The notes under the pieces were generated by a model. That model was not told where the DNA came from. It did no database searches and saw nothing but the letters and a program-made list of their open reading frames with translations. This document shows, piece after piece, positions 8,917-18,014 of a stretch of DNA of 64,000 bases. Position numbers and translations under genes: made by a program. Source of the stretch: Flavisolibacter ginsenosidimutans (GTDB lineage Bacteria; Bacteroidota; Bacteroidia; Chitinophagales; Chitinophagaceae); the NCBI RefSeq assembly GCF_007970805.1, contig NZ_CP042433.1, positions 62,001 through 126,000 of the forward strand, given 5' to 3'. Every line of letters starts with the position of its first letter. The first letter of the stretch is position 1.

Positions 8917-11900
8917 ATGACTGAATTTCCCTGCAGGACCATGGCCTCGCCAACGTCTGTCGTGAAGACATGTTCATTTACGAAAATTCTACCGGCGGTT
9001 TTCGTCATCTTGTTTCAACTGTTTTTCTTCGCATCGTTTGCACAACGCGTTATCAACGGCGTGGTGCGGGATGCAAAAGGCGCCGGTATTCCCGGAGTAA
9101 CGGTCACTGAAAAAGGCAAGACTGCAACAACGATTACCGACAACAATGGCAATTACTCGATCTCTGTTTCCGGAAACAACCCTGTGCTGGTTTTTACCTC
9201 TACCGGGTTTAAGCCACAAGAAGTTGCCATCAATGGACGCAGTGATGTGAATCTGACGATGGATGAAAATGTATCGAAGCTGGATGAAGTTGTCGTCATC
9301 GGCTACGGTTCGCAGTCACGGCAAAAGCTAACAACGGCTGTGTCTAAACTGGATACACGTGTGCTGGAAAATGCCACGTTTACCAACATCGGTACCGCGT
9401 TGGAAGGAAACATTTCCGGGCTACAAGTGCAATCAACCGGTGGCGGGCAACCGGGTGCTGCACCGCGCATTATTTTACGCGGCGGTACTTCCATCAACAA
9501 TCCCAACGGCGCTGCGCCACTTTACATTGTGGACGGTGTTATACGGCCTAACGGTTTGAACGACATTAACGGCGCTGCCATTGAATCTATCCAAGTTTTA
9601 AAAGATGCGGCTTCTACAGCCATCTACGGCGCAAGAGGATCGAACGGTGTAATCATTGCCACTACTAAATCCGGCCGGCCTAACCGCACAAGGGTTGGTT
9701 ACACGGTAAATGCTTCGCTGGCACGGCCGCTTAAATTGATGGAGTATGCCAGTGCACAGGACTATATTTATTGGAACCGGCTTGGCGTAAAAGCGGCAGC
9801 CGTGTACAATGCCACGTTGATAAACCGGTTAACACAAGCAAACGGCAGCGGCACGGGCAATGATCTTACGAACGCCACGGCCTTTACCACCATGTATCTC
9901 TCGCCGGCCAATCAATTCAAACTTGGCCAGGGCTGGCAAAGCATGCAGGACCCGATTGATCCCACGAAAACAATCATCTTCAACGAAACGAATTACCAGG
10001 ACCTGATTTATCGCAATGCCTTTACCAACGATCATTATCTTGATCTTTCCGGCGGCACTGACAGAGCAACGTTCTATGCAGGACTTGGCTACCTGAATTC
10101 GCAGGGTATCGCCATTGAAACGAATTACAAACGTTTAAGCTTTAACCTGAACGGAAGCTATAAAGTGACCGATAATTTCAACGTGTTTGGAAAGCTTCAA
10201 TATACCTATCGCACCAACAAGACAATAGCCAACCTCGCCAATCTTTTTTATCGTTCGGCCTCGCTGCCCGGTACAGCAAAGTATACGTTTGAAGACGGCA
10301 CCATCGCTCCAGGACAGAACAGTTCTATTGGCAACCCCGATTATTATTTTACGGGACCATATGCGCCAAAAGGAAATACCGCCGACGAAACCACCACCAT
10401 GTCGCTTGGTGGACGGTGGACGATAATAAAAGGCTTGACCTTTGAACCACTTGCTTCCATCTTCCGCGAGAGCACGCCAGTTTATTCTTTTCAACCCGCC
10501 GCTTTACTGAACGGAGTGGGTACGTTGGTAACCACCCGCAACCAAAGCGCCAGTAACAACGGTGTACGCCAATACCAGGCCGACGCCGTATTGACTTACC
10601 AGCACACGTTTGCTGCCAAACATAACGTTGAAATTAAAGGCGGCTTCTCGCACTATTTTCGGGAGAATACAACCTTGTCTGCCAGCGGACAAAACGCAGC
10701 CACGGATTTGATTACAACCCTGAATGCGGCCGGTTCACCTACCGCAATCAGCAGCACCATCTCTGATCTTATTATTCAAAGCGGATTTTCGCGGATCAAT
10801 TACGATTATGAAAGCAAATATTTGTTGTCGTTGAATGCCCGTTATGACGGCGCTTCCAATCTTGGCGAAAAAAACAAATTTGGTTTCTTCCCCGGCATTT
10901 CCGCAGGCTGGAATGTCTACCGTGAGAAATTTTACGAGAACCTGCTTTCGCCAAATACGATGCAGTTGAAATTGAGAGCCAGCTATGGCGTGAACGGTAA
11001 CATCTCGGGTCTGGGCGATTTTCAACCGCAGGGCAGTTACACCACAACTTCTCTGTATGGCGGACAGTCGGCTATTTTATCCGGTCAAATTCCAAACGAA
11101 AACCTGAAATGGGAGCAATCAAAAACGCTTGACTTTGGTGCGGACGTTGGTCTTTTTAACAACAAAGTGGGGATCATTTTTGACTACTATGTAAGACGTA
11201 CCGACAATCTTTTAACTACGGTTAGTTTGCCTGCTTCCACCGGTTTTGCTAGCGTGTTTACCAACTTCGGAAGTTTGGAAAACAGGGGTGTTGAGTTTGA
11301 GTTGAACATTGACGTTCTCCCGTCAAAATCCGCCCTGAAATGGCAGATGTTTTTGAATGCAGCAAAGACCTCGCGGAAGATTCTCAAACTTCCTTTCAAC
11401 GGAATAGACAAAAATCGCCAAGGCGGTGTACTCGTGTACGATCCATCCAGCAAATCATACGTGTACATGGGCGGCTTGCAGGAAGGCGGACGCGTAGGCG
11501 ATTTATTCGCGTATAAACAGTTGGGCATCTATGCTACCGATGCCGACGCGGCCAAAGCACCGATTGACAACATCGCGGCATCTGCTAACAAAACACGATA
11601 CGGTGGTGACGTGCAATGGGCCGATCTTGACGGCAACGGAATTCTTGATTCAAGAGACCAGGTATATGTAGGCAATCCTTATCCAACGTGGTCGGGGGGC
11701 TTTAACAACTTTCTTACCTACAAAGGCCTTAGCCTGAACATCCGCACCGATTTTACCACCGGCAACACCATCTACAATTATCCGGCGGTGATTGCCAACT
11801 CGCAGGCCCAGGGCGATGCCTTGCCGCTGAAGAGTTATATTGACAAAATGTGGAAGACACCGGGACAAATAACCACGGTGCCACGCTATACCTGGCAAGA

Positions 11901-12165
11901 TCAATCCGGAAACATTTTCAAGGGTAATTCCACGTATTACGAGAAAGGCGACTTCCTCGCCATCCGCGAAGTTTCGCTCGGCTATCGCCTGCCTGAATCG
12001 TTGGTACGCCGCGCAAAATTGAGCAGTGCCCGGATAAGTTTTACTGTAACCAACCTGCATTACTTCACCTCCTTTACAGGCCTGAATCCTGAAGATGGCG
12101 GTATGGACAACGGCCATTATCCCATTGCCCGGACTTATGCCATAGGCCTTAACATCAATCTGTAA
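8917..12165 (+). CDS. SusC-family TonB-dependent outer-membrane transporter (PUL A), 1082 aa
   Basis: This protein forms the barrel half of a SusCD oligosaccharide importer. A long leader of about 42 residues ends at SFAQ; an internal ATG at 8941 could be the true start. A carboxypeptidase-regulatory-like domain follows (INGVVRDAKGAGIPGVTV), then the LDEVVVIGYG segment that opens the plug, LKDAASTAIYGARGSNGVI in the plug, and the 22-strand barrel. DLDGNGILDSRD is the calcium-loop-like motif often seen in the family. There is no STN signalling domain. The last residue is Leu rather than the usual Phe seen in the other two copies here. The susD gene begins 11 bases downstream. Confidence 0.93.
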   Translation: MTEFPCRTMASPTSVVKTCSFTKILPAVFVILFQLFFFASFAQRVINGVVRDAKGAGIPGVTVTEKGKTATTITDNNGNYSISVSGNNPVLVFTSTGFKPQEVAINGRSDVNLTMDENVSKLDEVVVIGYGSQSRQKLTTAVSKLDTRVLENATFTNIGTALEGNISGLQVQSTGGGQPGAAPRIILRGGTSINNPNGAAPLYIVDGVIRPNGLNDINGAAIESIQVLKDAASTAIYGARGSNGVIIATTKSGRPNRTRVGYTVNASLARPLKLMEYASAQDYIYWNRLGVKAAAVYNATLINRLTQANGSGTGNDLTNATAFTTMYLSPANQFKLGQGWQSMQDPIDPTKTIIFNETNYQDLIYRNAFTNDHYLDLSGGTDRATFYAGLGYLNSQGIAIETNYKRLSFNLNGSYKVTDNFNVFGKLQYTYRTNKTIANLANLFYRSASLPGTAKYTFEDGTIAPGQNSSIGNPDYYFTGPYAPKGNTADETTTMSLGGRWTIIKGLTFEPLASIFRESTPVYSFQPAALLNGVGTLVTTRNQSASNNGVRQYQADAVLTYQHTFAAKHNVEIKGGFSHYFRENTTLSASGQNAATDLITTLNAAGSPTAISSTISDLIIQSGFSRINYDYESKYLLSLNARYDGASNLGEKNKFGFFPGISAGWNVYREKFYENLLSPNTMQLKLRASYGVNGNISGLGDFQPQGSYTTTSLYGGQSAILSGQIPNENLKWEQSKTLDFGADVGLFNNKVGIIFDYYVRRTDNLLTTVSLPASTGFASVFTNFGSLENRGVEFELNIDVLPSKSALKWQMFLNAAKTSRKILKLPFNGIDKNRQGGVLVYDPSSKSYVYMGGLQEGGRVGDLFAYKQLGIYATDADAAKAPIDNIAASANKTRYGGDVQWADLDGNGILDSRDQVYVGNPYPTWSGGFNNFLTYKGLSLNIRTDFTTGNTIYNYPAVIANSQAQGDALPLKSYIDKMWKTPGQITTVPRYTWQDQSGNIFKGNSTYYEKGDFLAIREVSLGYRLPESLVRRAKLSSARISFTVTNLHYFTSFTGLNPEDGGMDNGHYPIARTYAIGLNINL

Positions 12166-12176
12166 ACAAAAAGAGT

Positions 12177-13649
12177 ATGAAAAAGCTGAACTACGTGATC
12201 AATATCTTGCTTGTTTTGGTGGTGGTAAGCTCCTGCAAAAAGGCGCTTGAGGTAGACCCCATAAGCACTATTACCTCCGCTTCTTTTTTTAAAACGCAAG
12301 ACGATATAACGGGCGCCCTGCGGGGTATGTATTATAACCTGCGCCTTTCGGCCACAAGCGACATGTTTTTTTTAGGCGAAGGCCGAAGCGAAGTGCTGAC
12401 ATCGGCCGCTGCGGGCACGACGGGCCTCGACAAGTATTACAAAAACACGCTAACGGTGAGCAACCCCGGACCGAACTGGATGAGTTTTTATACGACGATC
12501 AATTCCGCAAATCTTATTCTTAAATACGCACCCAACATTACGTTCACTTCCGAAGCGGCAAAGAACAATGCCCTGGCGGAAGCTTATACCATGCGTGCCT
12601 TTAATTATTTTGTGCTGGTAAGAAGCTGGGGCGGCGTACCCATTCGGACAGAGCCGACTGAATCCTATGACCCTGCCACCATTCAAATTGCCCGTTCTTC
12701 AGTAGCGGATGTTTTCAAATTGATCAAAAGCGATTTGGACAAGGCTCTCTCCCTTTACGCAGGCAACACCCCGTCGGCAAGCCGTTCGTCTTGGAGTAAG
12801 CCTGCAGCAAATGCCCTAAAGGCCGATGTGTACTTATGGACAGGCAAGGTCTTAAATGGCGGAACGGCTGATTTTACAACGGCTTTAAATGCGCTGAATG
12901 ATATCTCTTCTTCCGATTTCACCCTGCTTCCCAGCTACAGCGATATTTTTAGTTACACAAACAAAGGCAACAAAGAAGTTTTGATGAGTGTGCGGTTTCA
13001 ATTGCTCGATGTGCCGGCAAATACAGGCTTTAATTACTGGATGAACATGGCGGTGAGGGTTATCTCCAATGTGTCGCCAACAACACTTGCTGCGATCGGT
13101 ACTTTGGCGTCTAGCCCTGCAGAAAACATCATGCAAATTGCACCGGCTGTACGCAGCCAATTTACCACCGACGACCAACGGCGCAACGGGACGTTTTATG
13201 AGATTTACGATAACTCGAATAACTACGTCACTTCTATTACCACCAAGGGCAACGGCGTCGTCAGCAGCGGTGTTCGCAGCTTTTATACCGATGTGATGAT
13301 TTACCGCTACGCAGAGGTTTTGCTGCTAAAAGCCGAAGCGAAAAATGCACTCGGTCAGGATCCGTCAGCTGAAATAAACCAAGTGAGGCAACGGGCTTAC
13401 GGCAGCAACTACAGCAGCCATGTTTTTGTGAACGGCACGCAAGCACAAAACGATGCGGCCATTCTGAAAGAACGATTGTTGGAACTGGCTACAGAAGGCA
13501 AGCGTTGGTGGGATCTCATTCGCTTTGGTCAGGTGTTTAACCTGGTGCCTTCCATGCAGGGCAAATCCGCCGATTTGTTGTTATTCCCCATCGGCGTAAC
13601 CATTCGAAGTCTTGAACCGTTGGTCACGGAAAACCCCGGTTGGCAATAA
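12177..13649 (+). CDS. SusD/RagB-family glycan-binding lipoprotein (PUL A), 490 aa
   Basis: The signal peptide ends in VVSSC, a lipobox (Cys20), so the protein is lipid-anchored and expected at the cell surface as the lid of the SusC partner. The N-terminal half holds the tetratrico-like helices (RGMYYNLR, AEAYTMRAFNYFVLVRSWGGVP), and the C-terminal half ends with the typical LLELATEGKRWWDLIRFG region. Length fits the family. It is directly paired with the preceding susC. Ligand specificity cannot be read from the sequence, but the adjacent enzymes suggest a galactose-containing, possibly acetylated glycan. Confidence 0.92.
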   Translation: MKKLNYVINILLVLVVVSSCKKALEVDPISTITSASFFKTQDDITGALRGMYYNLRLSATSDMFFLGEGRSEVLTSAAAGTTGLDKYYKNTLTVSNPGPNWMSFYTTINSANLILKYAPNITFTSEAAKNNALAEAYTMRAFNYFVLVRSWGGVPIRTEPTESYDPATIQIARSSVADVFKLIKSDLDKALSLYAGNTPSASRSSWSKPAANALKADVYLWTGKVLNGGTADFTTALNALNDISSSDFTLLPSYSDIFSYTNKGNKEVLMSVRFQLLDVPANTGFNYWMNMAVRVISNVSPTTLAAIGTLASSPAENIMQIAPAVRSQFTTDDQRRNGTFYEIYDNSNNYVTSITTKGNGVVSSGVRSFYTDVMIYRYAEVLLLKAEAKNALGQDPSAEINQVRQRAYGSNYSSHVFVNGTQAQNDAAILKERLLELATEGKRWWDLIRFGQVFNLVPSMQGKSADLLLFPIGVTIRSLEPLVTENPGWQ

Positions 13650-13703
13650 ATGATAATGAAGGCAGTTCGGTAGGGATTGCTTTTTCGTTTTTGCAAAAGT
13701 TGA

Positions 13704-14663
13704 ATGCAAAAAATGGAAAGAATCATTGGTCACAACAATCACCGGTATACAGTAGACAAAAAATGGGGCTCCCGGTACGGAAATCATTATTCTGTCAACG
13801 ATTGCCACGAGATGGTGATTGATAAAAACGGACGCTTGTTTTTATTGACTAACGAAGTGAAGAACAATATTCTTGTTTACAACAAAGACGGAAGGATCAT
13901 TGATAGCTGGGGACGTGATTACCCCGGTGGACATGGGTTGAGTTTGCACGAGCAAGGGGGCGAAGAAGTCATTTTTATTTCCGATCACGACCGTCACCAG
14001 GTGATAAAGACTGATTTACGTGGACGGGTGCTGATGATTCTCGATTGCCCCAAAGAAGCGGGCCTGTATTCAGCTGCTGAACAATTCTTGCCCACCGAAA
14101 CGGCCATTGCAGATAACGGCGACATTTATGTTACCGATGGCTACGGCCTGCAGTATGTGATTCAATACAACAACAAAGGTGAATACATTCGGCACTGGGG
14201 CGGGCGGGGCAACAACAACGAACAGTTTGACTGCGTACACGGAATCGCAATTGACAACAGAAGAAGCGATAAGAAAACACTGCTGATTACCTCACGCAAC
14301 CAGAATTGTTTCAAACGTTTTACGATGGATGGCCAATACATTGAAACAATCAATCTCCCTGGGTCTTTTGTATGCCGGCCCGTAATCAAAGACGATTATT
14401 TGTATGCGGCTGTTTTTCGTTCGGGTTCAAATACCGCCTTTGGCTCGGGTTACATTACCGTTCTTGATAAAGAAAATAAAGTTGTGTCAACGCCAGGCGG
14501 CTCTGCCCCCGAGTATGTAAATGGAAGCTTGTTGCCACAACACCAGGAAGAGAAAATTTTTATTCATCCGCATGATGTGTGTATAGACGATGACAAAAAT
14601 ATTTACGTGTGCCAATGGAAAGCAGGAAAAACCTTTCCACTAAAATTGCAATGTATTGCCTGA
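13704..14663 (+). CDS. Cytoplasmic NHL-type beta-propeller protein, possible lactonase, 319 aa
   Basis: Repeated blades are visible: HEMVIDKNGRLFLLTNE, TAIADNGDIYVTDGYG, HGIAIDNRRSDKKTLLIT and HDVCIDDDKNIYVCQW, typical of NHL or SMP-30-like six-bladed propellers. There is no signal peptide, so it is probably cytoplasmic, unlike the other propellers of this locus. It ends five bases before the likely start of the aldolase gene. Sugar lactonases of this general shape open aldonolactones before dehydration and aldol cleavage, which would suit that neighbour, but catalytic metal ligands could not be assigned with certainty. Start at MQKMER; MER nine bases later is equally possible. Confidence 0.7.
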   Translation: MQKMERIIGHNNHRYTVDKKWGSRYGNHYSVNDCHEMVIDKNGRLFLLTNEVKNNILVYNKDGRIIDSWGRDYPGGHGLSLHEQGGEEVIFISDHDRHQVIKTDLRGRVLMILDCPKEAGLYSAAEQFLPTETAIADNGDIYVTDGYGLQYVIQYNNKGEYIRHWGGRGNNNEQFDCVHGIAIDNRRSDKKTLLITSRNQNCFKRFTMDGQYIETINLPGSFVCRPVIKDDYLYAAVFRSGSNTAFGSGYITVLDKENKVVSTPGGSAPEYVNGSLLPQHQEEKIFIHPHDVCIDDDKNIYVCQWKAGKTFPLKLQCIA

Positions 14664-14667
14664 CTGT

Positions 14668-15600
14668 ATGAAGCCGTTAAAAAGTACTGAGATCATTGGC
14701 AACTGGGCAACGATTTTTCTGCCTATTGAAGAAGATGAAAGCATCAACTACACAAAACTTTCCGACCAAATAGACCGGCTCATCTCAATGCGTCCAAACG
14801 GCATTTACTCTAACGGAACGGCTGCGGAATTTTACAATCAAACCGAAGATGAATTTGATGCGGTAAACGGATTGCTGGCCGAGAAATGCAATGCTGCCGG
14901 CCAGCCATTTCAGATTGGTTGCAACCACATGAGCCCAAAGATTTCTCTCGAGCGTTTGCGCAGGGCCGTGCAGTTAAAGCCCGGTGCAATACAGGTCATA
15001 TTACCTGATTGGTTTCCGCCTTCGTTTACGGAAATGCTTCGGTTTTTAGAACGCATGGCAAGAGAAGCCGGTGACGTAGGTTTGGTTATTTATAATCCCC
15101 CACATGCCAAACGTAAATTGCTGCCGGAAGAGTATCGCAAAATAAAAACGGAAGGGATCCCGGTTGTGGGTTGCAAAACAGCCGGCGGCGACGAACAGTG
15201 GTACGCTGAAATGAACGGCATTTCTGACTTCTCTGTTTTTATTCCGGGCAGCCGCATGGCAACGGGCATCAGTCGCGGTGCACACGGCGCTTATTCTAAT
15301 GTGGCGTGTATTCATCCGCTTATTGCGCAACAATGGTACGAAAGCATGGCCGACGATATGCCAAAAGCATTGGAGTTGGAAGGCCGCATTCAACAATTTA
15401 TTCAGCAAGTAATTGTGCCGCTGATGACTGAAAATGCTTATGCCGATCCGGCCATTGACAAACTGCTTTCCTGCCTTGCCGGTTGGGCGGACAGTGGCCC
15501 GCGTTTGCGATGGCCGTATCAAGCGGTAAGCAGAAAGGAAATCATTTTAGTAAGGGATGCATGCAAAAAGCTACTGCCTGAATTTTTCGAAAATGTTTGA
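14668..15600 (+). CDS. Dihydrodipicolinate synthase/N-acetylneuraminate lyase family aldolase, 310 aa
   Basis: This family makes a Schiff base between a barrel lysine and pyruvate-type substrates and cleaves or condenses 2-keto acids. The lysine is K170 in GCKTAGGD and the partner tyrosine is in VIYNPPH; both are present. The substrate-side segment IYSNGTAAEFYNQTEDEF replaces the usual GTTGE pattern, so it is probably not DapA itself. I chose the ATG at 14668 (MKPLKS) because the upstream in-frame ATG overlaps the previous gene. In this context it could cleave sialic acid or a 2-keto-3-deoxy-sugar acid, giving pyruvate and an aldehyde for the neighbouring dehydrogenases. The substrate is open. 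Confidence 0.82.
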   Translation: MKPLKSTEIIGNWATIFLPIEEDESINYTKLSDQIDRLISMRPNGIYSNGTAAEFYNQTEDEFDAVNGLLAEKCNAAGQPFQIGCNHMSPKISLERLRRAVQLKPGAIQVILPDWFPPSFTEMLRFLERMAREAGDVGLVIYNPPHAKRKLLPEEYRKIKTEGIPVVGCKTAGGDEQWYAEMNGISDFSVFIPGSRMATGISRGAHGAYSNVACIHPLIAQQWYESMADDMPKALELEGRIQQFIQQVIVPLMTENAYADPAIDKLLSCLAGWADSGPRLRWPYQAVSRKEIILVRDACKKLLPEFFENV

Positions 15601-15699
15601 CACCGGTGCAGACAATAAAGTTGTTGGAATTAAGTAGCCTCTTGATCGAATTTTAAAGATGAAGAAGAAGTCTTGTAAAAAAATAAAGAAACAAAAGGA

Positions 15700-16563
15700 A
15701 TGAAGACAAAGGCTGCTATCGGCTTAGGTTGTGTGACCTTTGGAAGAGAGATTGATAAAGCGGCTTCTTTCAAAATGATGGATCATGCTTTGGGCAAAGG
15801 GATTAAAATGTTTGACACAGCGGCGGCTTATGGCAATGGCGCATCGGAAGAAATAATAGGACACTGGCTTAAAACAAGACAACGATCCGGGTTGGTTATC
15901 GCGACCAAAATTTTGCCTCCCTTTGATCTCTTGAACATAGCCACTTCTGTAGAAAACAGTTTGAAACGTCTGGGTGTTGATGCGATTGACATCTTGTACC
16001 TGCACCGCTGGGATGAAAGCTGTGAAACGCCAGAATGTTTATCAGCACTGGACAATTTGCTTCGTGCAGGAAAAGTAAAGGCTTTAGGCGCTAGTAATTT
16101 TTCTGCTAAACAACTTGAAAATTTATTGCAACTGCAAGAACAGTATTCTTATTCAACCTTCCAGTTCGTACAAAACAATCACAACCTTGCTGTTAGTGAT
16201 ATTGATGATGCTTTTCGGCGGGTTTGTGTTGAGAATAATATTGAGATAGTAACTTATAGTCCTTTGGGAGCGGGATTTCTCACTGGCAAATACGGCCAAG
16301 ATGTTCAGTCGGGCAGCCGGTTTGACCTCGTGCCTGGGCATCAAAACATTTACTTTCAGGATGCAGCTTTCAAAAGACTCGAACGTCTTCGCTCAGTGGC
16401 CGCACGTACAGGCTACACGCCGGTTCATTTGGCCTTGGCCTGGGCACTTCACCAAGATGTTTCGACGGTGCTTGTTGGCGGCCGCACAACACAGCATCTT
16501 GATCAGGCATTTAAAGCCTTGTCTTTTTTTGATGCCGCCCTTTTTGCCGAATTAGAAGGGTAG
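15700..16563 (+). CDS. Aldo/keto reductase, 287 aa
   Basis: An NAD(P)H-dependent TIM-barrel oxidoreductase. The catalytic tetrad can be read as D39 and Y44 (MFDTAAAYGNG), K70 (VIATK) and H102 (LYLHRW). KALGASNFS and the C-terminal VLVGGRT segment bind the cofactor in this family. At 287 residues it is of normal length for the short bacterial type. It follows the aldolase after 99 bases and converges with the aldehyde dehydrogenase gene. It may reduce the aldehyde, or oxidise the sugar, handled by the aldolase branch. Substrate unknown. Confidence 0.87.
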   Translation: MKTKAAIGLGCVTFGREIDKAASFKMMDHALGKGIKMFDTAAAYGNGASEEIIGHWLKTRQRSGLVIATKILPPFDLLNIATSVENSLKRLGVDAIDILYLHRWDESCETPECLSALDNLLRAGKVKALGASNFSAKQLENLLQLQEQYSYSTFQFVQNNHNLAVSDIDDAFRRVCVENNIEIVTYSPLGAGFLTGKYGQDVQSGSRFDLVPGHQNIYFQDAAFKRLERLRSVAARTGYTPVHLALAWALHQDVSTVLVGGRTTQHLDQAFKALSFFDAALFAELEG

Positions 16564-16610
16564 TGAGTTTAAAGAAAGTCAAGTTAGTCTCTTGAGCTGA
16601 CTGAATCAAT

Positions 16611-17984
16611 CTACTTTACCAAAACTGTTTTGACGTTTACAAACTCGTGGATGCCAAACAAGCCAAGTTCACGTCCATACCCTGATTGATTGATGCCGCC
16701 AAAAGGCAGCCGCGGATCGCTTCGCACATTGGTGTTCACAAAGCAGGAGCCGGCCTGCAATTCTTCGCGGGCAATTTTCTCACCCAGCGAAATATCGGCC
16801 GTGAACACGGCGGCACCCAATCCGAACGGCGTATCATTGGCTATTTGTACCGCTTCGGCAACGTCGTTTGCAGAAATGATAGAAGCAACCGGTCCAAAGA
16901 TTTCTTCGGTGTAAGCCGGCATTCCTTTTTTCATGCCGGTTAAAATTGTTGGCGTATAAAACGCATCGTTTTCGCTGTCGGCAGGAAGTGTGCCACCCAG
17001 GATTAATTTGGCGCCGGCCTTTACATTTTCCAAAACCTGTTTGTGCAATTCATCCCGGAGATCAATGCGTGCCATCGGGCCGAGGTCTGTTTTTGCATCA
17101 AAAGGATCGCCGGTGATGCGGGCCGCCATTCGCTCTTTAAACAACGCCGTGAACTTTTCTTCCACGCTTTTCACCACGATAAATCGTTTGGCAGCAATGC
17201 AGCTTTGCCCGTTGTTGATTAAACGGCTGAGCGCACAGGTTTCGGCTGCGGCTTCCAGATCGGCATCTTCCAGGATGATGTATGGGTCGCTGCCACCCAA
17301 TTCCAGTACCGTCTTTTTTAGGAGCGAAGCTGCTTGTTGCGCTACCTGTATGCCTGCGTTGGTGCTGCCGGTAAGCGTAACAGCTTTTATATGGGGGTGC
17401 GCAATAACTTCCTTCACAGCTTTGCTGCCAATCATTAGGGTTTGAAATACGCCTTTTGGAAAACCTGCCTGTAATAAAATTTCTTCAATCACCAACGCAC
17501 AACCCGGCACGTTGGAGGCATGTTTAAGCAAGCCGCAGTTCCCTGCCGTTAATCCCGGCGCTAAAAAGCGGAAGGTTTGCCAGAACGGAAAATTCCAGGG
17601 CATGATGGCCAATACAACACCTAACGGCTGAAAACTGACGAAGCTATTTGACGCTTCTGTTTTTATCTCTTCATCCTTCAAAAAACCTTCACCGTTAGCG
17701 GCATAGTAATCGCAAACCGAGGCGCATTTGTCAATCTCTGAAACACCGTCTTTTAACGGTTTGCCCATCTCGATTGCCATCAGTTCGGCCAGTTCATTTT
17801 TTCGTTCACGCAATACTGTCCCTGCTTTTGCCAACAACGTTCTTCGTTCTTCAAACGAGGTGCGTCGCCAGTCTTGCCAGGCTACCTGAGCCGCTTCAAT
17901 CTTTTGCCGTATTTGTTCCGTTGAATCTTCTTTATAGGTTTTTACCGTTTCCCCGTTAATGGGGTTGATGGATTGTATGCTCAT
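16611..17984 (-). CDS. NAD(P)-dependent aldehyde dehydrogenase, succinate-semialdehyde dehydrogenase-like, 457 aa
   Basis: The catalytic cysteine lies in NNGQSCIAAKR, the general-base glutamate in LELGGSDPYI, the cofactor segment is VTLTGSTNAG, and the C-terminal EEIFGPVA and LPFGGINQSGYGRELG are typical. Overall it resembles the Sad/YneI branch commonly named succinate-semialdehyde dehydrogenase. It lies 30 bases after the iron-type alcohol dehydrogenase gene on the same strand, so both are probably one transcript that interconverts an alcohol, an aldehyde and an acid. There is no signal peptide, so it is cytoplasmic. The enzyme class is sure; the exact substrate is not. Confidence 0.88.
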   Translation of the reverse strand: MSIQSINPINGETVKTYKEDSTEQIRQKIEAAQVAWQDWRRTSFEERRTLLAKAGTVLRERKNELAELMAIEMGKPLKDGVSEIDKCASVCDYYAANGEGFLKDEEIKTEASNSFVSFQPLGVVLAIMPWNFPFWQTFRFLAPGLTAGNCGLLKHASNVPGCALVIEEILLQAGFPKGVFQTLMIGSKAVKEVIAHPHIKAVTLTGSTNAGIQVAQQAASLLKKTVLELGGSDPYIILEDADLEAAAETCALSRLINNGQSCIAAKRFIVVKSVEEKFTALFKERMAARITGDPFDAKTDLGPMARIDLRDELHKQVLENVKAGAKLILGGTLPADSENDAFYTPTILTGMKKGMPAYTEEIFGPVASIISANDVAEAVQIANDTPFGLGAAVFTADISLGEKIAREELQAGSCFVNTNVRSDPRLPFGGINQSGYGRELGLFGIHEFVNVKTVLVK

Positions 17985-18014
17985 GAAAAGATGTTTATAA
18001 GAATATCAAAACGA

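Noticed and set aside
16564..16610. Inverted repeat between the convergent aldo/keto reductase and aldehyde dehydrogenase genes as a two-way terminator
   Set aside because: The arms AGTCA/TGACT and TCAAG/CTTGA are short and mutually exclusive, and no T-run follows on either strand.
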